Source of the DNA: Nanosynbacter sp.
GTDB lineage: Bacteria; Patescibacteriota; Saccharimonadia; Saccharimonadales; Saccharimonadaceae
Assembly: GCA_029975625.1 (NCBI GenBank)
Contig: JARKOR010000250.1
Coordinates: forward strand, 1 to 8,858
Direction of reading: 5' to 3'
Length of the DNA stretch: 8,858 bases
Shown: positions 5,743-8,858 of the stretch, piece by piece
Numbering within the stretch: the stretch's first letter is position 1
Layout: every line of letters begins with the position of its first letter
The notes under the pieces: model-generated
The model's database searches: none
What the model saw: the letters and a program-made list of their open reading frames with translations, nothing else
Told to the model about the DNA's origin: nothing
Made by a program: the position numbers and the translations under genes

Positions 5743-7710
5743 ATGAATACTAATTTATTAAGATATTTTCCCTCACATATTCACCCCCTTACCCTGGTCA
5801 GCGATCCGGACCACTTGCTGGCGGGTGAAGCGTTGATGGCAGAATTAACCCGGCGCGGTTTTCAGATCATCCAGGAAGCCGATCCGGTGCTCTTGCGCCG
5901 CCGTGTGGAAGAAGCACGACCCTTTACAACAGGTCACCCCATCATCATAACCACCATCGGTGCATTGGAAGACCTGCCATACGATCTCTATCAGGTCGCT
6001 TATCGAATCAATTTATCATTACACCAGTTTTTTCCCAATCTGGCTTACCCCATCCTGCAAGTGCTTAACCCCGATCAAATTGAAAACCTTGAATCACGCC
6101 CGCAGCCGGTCCAACCTTTGAGCCGGCAAAAAACCATCAACTATCTTTTGCAAGAGGTTTTCAACGTTGATCCTGGTTCACTTTCTCAGCCATACTTGTT
6201 GATTGCCTGGTTAAATGACTATCATCGCCTGCAATCACCCCTCCCGGAACTTTTACGCGCCAGCCTGGTAGAGCGGTTAAAGGAATTTCCTGAATATCGG
6301 GAATGGAATATCGATCTCCTCATCAGAGATGCTCAAGCCTTCCAGGTTTTTATCCAAAACCAGTGGCAGTTATCCATTGACCAATCTCTTTCAGGTAAAC
6401 AGGTCAAAGAAACTCCAGCGGGTTATGTCATTCCTTTCTCTCGCGATCCACAACTGCAAGATTTGGTGCCCAGTCTCGTGCGTCAGGGAACCCTCCAACC
6501 TGTAAAAATAAATAACCAAAATAAATTGCCAAAATGGGCGCAACCCGGCGTTACTGTGATTGATGTTCGACTTCAACGGCTGAAGATGTTGTTGGAAAAC
6601 ATTGAGAACCAATTGACGGCTATGAAAGTTGATCAAATGGGTTGGAAAACCTGGCAGAATTTTGCCCAAGATTGGGCTGATACATGCAGCCTTATGGCTC
6701 AAGCGGGTCTTGTGATTCAACCGCAGCAGAAGACGACTTTCCAGAACTCTATTTCAAATGTAGACGCCATTTTTACACAATGGCTTTTGAAAAACTACGC
6801 AGCTCTGGGTGTACAGCGTTTACCCGCTCCTCATCATGTACATCACGTTCCCCACTATTTGGCGTATTTATATAACCTCGGAAATCTACATAAAGCAGTG
6901 CTTTTAGTCATGGATTGTCTTTCATTGACTGATTGGCTGGTAATATCTCCTGTGTGGACCAAACGGCATGCCGAATGGAAGATCAAGACCGAAACTTTGC
7001 TTGCCCAAATCCCAACCATCACAACAATTTCAAGATACGCCCTGATATCTGGCCTTCGTCCTGCTGATTTTCCTGGCGGAATTAATCCCAGCATTCCAGA
7101 AGCGCGAGCCTGGGAACTTTTCTGGTCCCGCGAAGGATTCAGTGAGGATACGTGCAAGCTGCTTCCCTTATATTACGATCGACAGATCGACCAACAACCA
7201 GAACTACAAGATCCCAGAGTGAATTTTTGGTGCTTAATTGATGATACTTTGGATAAATTAGCACATAATGCCACTTTGGGTGCAGCGGATCAGCAATCGT
7301 CACTCCGATTATGGCTAGACCCTGCACATGAACAAAATTCGATACCTTTAGAAAATTTACTTGATTGGTATCTAAACCACGATTATTCAATATTTATTGC
7401 CAGCGATCATGGGCATGTTGAAGCCACAGGGTATGGTCAACCCTCCGAAGGCTTGCTAGCACAAACACGTGGGAAACGCGCCCGCATTTATTCAGATCGA
7501 CTGGCTGCCTTGAGGGTTCAAGATGCCTTTACTGATACAGTTCTATGGGATAATGATGGCCTCTTGCCAGAACAGATGTCAGCATTGATGCCGGCAAAGC
7601 GAGAGGCTTTTGCCCCTGCCGGAGAGGTGGTCGTAACTCACGGTGGAATTTCCATTGATGAGGTCATTGTTCCATTTATACAAATTTCAAAGAGAGTAAA
7701 TAATGGATAA
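5743..7710 (+). CDS. pglZ: PglZ-domain protein of the BREX system
   Basis: This 655-residue protein carries a C-terminal PglZ domain of the alkaline phosphatase superfamily, the hallmark of BREX and Pgl systems. The N-terminal 370 residues are helical and variable, and probably mediate contacts inside the BREX complex. The catalytic part begins at VLLVMDCLSLTDW (386-398), with metal ligand D391 and likely nucleophile S394. The PglZ signature continues with PTITTISRYALISG (424-437) and FWCLIDDTLDKLAH (495-508). SDHGH at 554-558 supplies D555 and H556. THGGISIDEVIVPF (632-645) supplies H633. All expected metal-binding positions are present, so the protein looks intact and active. Length and layout fit type 3 PglZ. 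The start at 5743 is 7 bases after the NYN stop, with only a weak AGAAGA upstream, which suggests translational coupling. An ATG at 5739 in another frame stops after four codons. Confidence 0.93.
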   Translation: MNTNLLRYFPSHIHPLTLVSDPDHLLAGEALMAELTRRGFQIIQEADPVLLRRRVEEARPFTTGHPIIITTIGALEDLPYDLYQVAYRINLSLHQFFPNLAYPILQVLNPDQIENLESRPQPVQPLSRQKTINYLLQEVFNVDPGSLSQPYLLIAWLNDYHRLQSPLPELLRASLVERLKEFPEYREWNIDLLIRDAQAFQVFIQNQWQLSIDQSLSGKQVKETPAGYVIPFSRDPQLQDLVPSLVRQGTLQPVKINNQNKLPKWAQPGVTVIDVRLQRLKMLLENIENQLTAMKVDQMGWKTWQNFAQDWADTCSLMAQAGLVIQPQQKTTFQNSISNVDAIFTQWLLKNYAALGVQRLPAPHHVHHVPHYLAYLYNLGNLHKAVLLVMDCLSLTDWLVISPVWTKRHAEWKIKTETLLAQIPTITTISRYALISGLRPADFPGGINPSIPEARAWELFWSREGFSEDTCKLLPLYYDRQIDQQPELQDPRVNFWCLIDDTLDKLAHNATLGAADQQSSLRLWLDPAHEQNSIPLENLLDWYLNHDYSIFIASDHGHVEATGYGQPSEGLLAQTRGKRARIYSDRLAALRVQDAFTDTVLWDNDGLLPEQMSALMPAKREAFAPAGEVVVTHGGISIDEVIVPFIQISKRVNNG

Positions 7711-8434
7711 AGGTATTGGGTTTAGCCGCACAATATTGCTAGATTGGTTGGATGTGACCGCATCTATGTGTGTTCAAAAGATGGAACCATTAACCATCCG
7801 ACAACGTTTAGCAGACACAATTTCAGGAACCGTAACCGGTACAGATGCTCAGCGAAAAACCATTGATGTCCTTTCAGCAATTTGGGTAAAAACTGGGAAA
7901 ACAGCTCCTCGCATCCACCAGGAAGCGCTTGCGTTGTTTCCAACTTTATCGTCATCAGATGAACGTCTCTGGCTCCATTATGGATTGACCCTGGTTTGCT
8001 ATCCTTTCTTCAGGAAATGTGTAGCCGCTATTGGTCAAACCAGCCGTACCGAAGAAATCATTACCCGGAAAATGATCAAAGACAGGATCGCCGGCGAATA
8101 CGGTCACTTAGGGGCGTTGGATCGATCCGTAGAGCGTATCATTGCATCACTGACTAATTGGGGAGCATTGGCCAAAACAGAACAAAAGCAGAATTATCGA
8201 ATTCTGCTGCATAATTTTGCTTGTTCAGAAAATCTGCAAAGCTGGCTATTATCTTGTGCTCTTCAAGCACATCCATCCGATGCTATTCCCTTTGACGATC
8301 TAATCCATTTACCCGAACTCTACCCATTCAGAATCACTCTCGGCGTAGATAGTCTGCGAAGGGATGAGCGTTTTGAAGTTCAACGACAGGGCGGCGGGTT
8401 GGATATGGTAAGAATAGCCGAAACTGAAAAATAA
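7703..8434 (+). CDS. BrxA-like (DUF1819-like) putative DNA-binding protein
   Basis: This 243-residue cytoplasmic protein follows PglZ where BrxA is found in type 3 BREX. Its start overlaps the last 8 bases of pglZ (ATGGATAA), so translation is coupled; AGAGAG at 7691-7696 is a weak ribosome site. The N-terminal 80 residues are helical. Residues 88-155 recall the BrxA core: a helix RLWLHYGLTLVCYPFFRK, then alternating charged helices and DRSVERIIASLTNWGAL, which reads as a winged-helix recognition segment. The C-terminus ends with RFEVQRQGGGLDMV at 223-236. BrxA proteins of other BREX types bind DNA through winged-helix domains. The family call comes from position and loose resemblance and has not been tested by alignment. 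There are no cysteine clusters, membrane segments or signal peptide. Confidence 0.6.
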   Translation: MDKGIGFSRTILLDWLDVTASMCVQKMEPLTIRQRLADTISGTVTGTDAQRKTIDVLSAIWVKTGKTAPRIHQEALALFPTLSSSDERLWLHYGLTLVCYPFFRKCVAAIGQTSRTEEIITRKMIKDRIAGEYGHLGALDRSVERIIASLTNWGALAKTEQKQNYRILLHNFACSENLQSWLLSCALQAHPSDAIPFDDLIHLPELYPFRITLGVDSLRRDERFEVQRQGGGLDMVRIAETEK

Positions 8435-8609
8435 AAGGGGAATTGTGAGCTTAGCATTCCCGAAGGTTAATTACGACTTAAATGGGTGCTTATGAACAGG
8501 GCCAAATGCGTTTCGAGTTTCCGTGCGCAGTTGAAAACGGTTTTTGAAGGTGTAAGAAGCTGAATAAATACAGGAAAATTAGCAGAAGACCACAAGGAAA
8601 ATAAATTCT
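8435..8609 (+). other. Intergenic gap between the BREX-like operon and the DUF262-like gene
   Basis: This stretch holds no convincing gene. GGGAAT at 8438-8443 can pair with ATTCCC at 8456-8461 as a 6-bp stem with a 12-base loop, but no T tract follows, so a terminator is doubtful. Two overlapping small frames (8482-8547 and 8492-8563) lack ribosome sites. TTTGAA at 8543-8548 and TAAATA at 8565-8570, 16 bases apart, form at best a weak promoter for the next gene. Confidence 0.5.
8594..8600 (+). promoter_or_regulatory. Ribosome binding site of the DUF262-like gene
   Basis: AAGGAAA lies 9 bases before the ATG at 8610 and supports that codon as the start of the DUF262-like gene. Confidence 0.6.
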
Positions 8610-8858
8610 ATGAATGGTCAACAAATTTGTTTAAAAACTGTGGACGAGTTAAGAGTTGATGCTAATTCCAACACGCCATTAAAATTTTGGGTGCCGGCTT
8701 ACCAGCGCGGATACCGCAGCTTGATCTTCAATTACCTGTACGATGAGCAAACTGGCCTGCCGGTGGATGTGTACTCGCCCGAAGATGTAAATACCCTGGC
8801 AGAAGAATTATTCAAGCATGTGTATGTTCAGTATCCAGATGCGGTGGAGAATGTGTAT
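8610..8858 (+). CDS. DUF262-like N-terminus joined to an unlike sequence (3' end outside window)
   Basis: The 83 visible residues start with LKTVDELRVDANSN and FWVPAYQRGYR. This is the N-terminus of DUF262 (GmrS/BrxU/ParB-like) proteins, which are nucleotide-dependent type IV restriction or related defence factors. In that family the motif normally continues with Trp and a helix leading to an LLDDI-like stretch. Here residue 37 is Ser, and the following LIFNYLYDEQTGLPVDVYSP and LAEELFKHVYVQYPDAVENV do not look like DUF262. The codons also turn more GC-rich at about 8700. The frame stays open to the last base. It could be a real fusion, a gene broken by deletion with an in-frame join, or an assembly chimera. 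The second part recalls restriction or helicase subunits to me, but I cannot name it. Position beside a BREX operon fits a nested defence gene. Confidence 0.55.
   Translation, partial: MNGQQICLKTVDELRVDANSNTPLKFWVPAYQRGYRSLIFNYLYDEQTGLPVDVYSPEDVNTLAEELFKHVYVQYPDAVENVY

Noticed and set aside
8438..8461. Stem GGGAAT/ATTCCC as an operon terminator
   Set aside because: The stem is only 6 bp with a 12-base loop and no following T tract.
8482..8563. Two overlapping tiny frames of 21 and 23 residues in the gap after the BrxA-like gene
   Set aside because: They have no ribosome sites and no recognisable sequence, and frames this short are common by chance.
1..8858. CRISPR array, tRNA, rRNA, transposase or insertion-sequence ends
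   Set aside because: On reading I saw no regularly spaced repeats, no tRNA-like or rRNA-like segments and no transposase motifs.

Overview
The window looks like part of a bacterial anti-phage defence island whose core is a BREX-like operon. All seven recognisable genes lie on the + strand and are closely spaced. Gene families were identified by reading protein motifs; no database search was possible. The organism cannot be fixed. Clear Shine-Dalgarno sequences, a near-consensus sigma70-type promoter and moderate GC indicate a bacterium. The protein style recalls uncultured Chloroflexota (Anaerolineae), but that is a weak impression.

Layout. 2-1855 is the C-terminal part of a large DUF6079/BrxC-like protein that begins upstream of the window. 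1868-2158 encodes a 96-residue conserved-looking protein of unknown function. 2203-4923 encodes a 906-residue adenine DNA methyltransferase of the PglXI kind. At 4924-5090 a short gap holds a strong promoter and two to three consecutive hairpins, which form the leader of the next gene. 5091-5735 encodes an NYN (PIN-like) nuclease-type protein, 5743-7710 a PglZ-domain protein, and 7703-8434 a BrxA-like protein that overlaps the end of pglZ. A gap of about 175 bases follows, then the start of a DUF262-like gene (8610 to the window end) whose sequence departs from the family just after its signature motif.

How the genes fit together. The order BrxC-like, methyltransferase, (gap), PglZ, BrxA matches type 3 BREX (brxF-brxC-pglXI-brxHII-pglZ-brxA). 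The expected helicase BrxHII is not between the methyltransferase and pglZ. An NYN gene with its own promoter sits there instead. In known BREX systems the methyltransferase marks self DNA and the other proteins block replication of unmarked phage DNA. Here an NYN nuclease may supply or modify the effector or regulatory step; this is inference. The downstream DUF262 gene would be a second, nested defence gene, comparable to the BREX-linked type IV enzyme BrxU.

The strongest points for follow-up are the NYN gene in the helicase slot, the very AT-rich central domain of the methyltransferase between GC-rich flanks (suggesting target-domain exchange), the promoter plus structured leader, and the apparent chimera at the start of the DUF262 gene.
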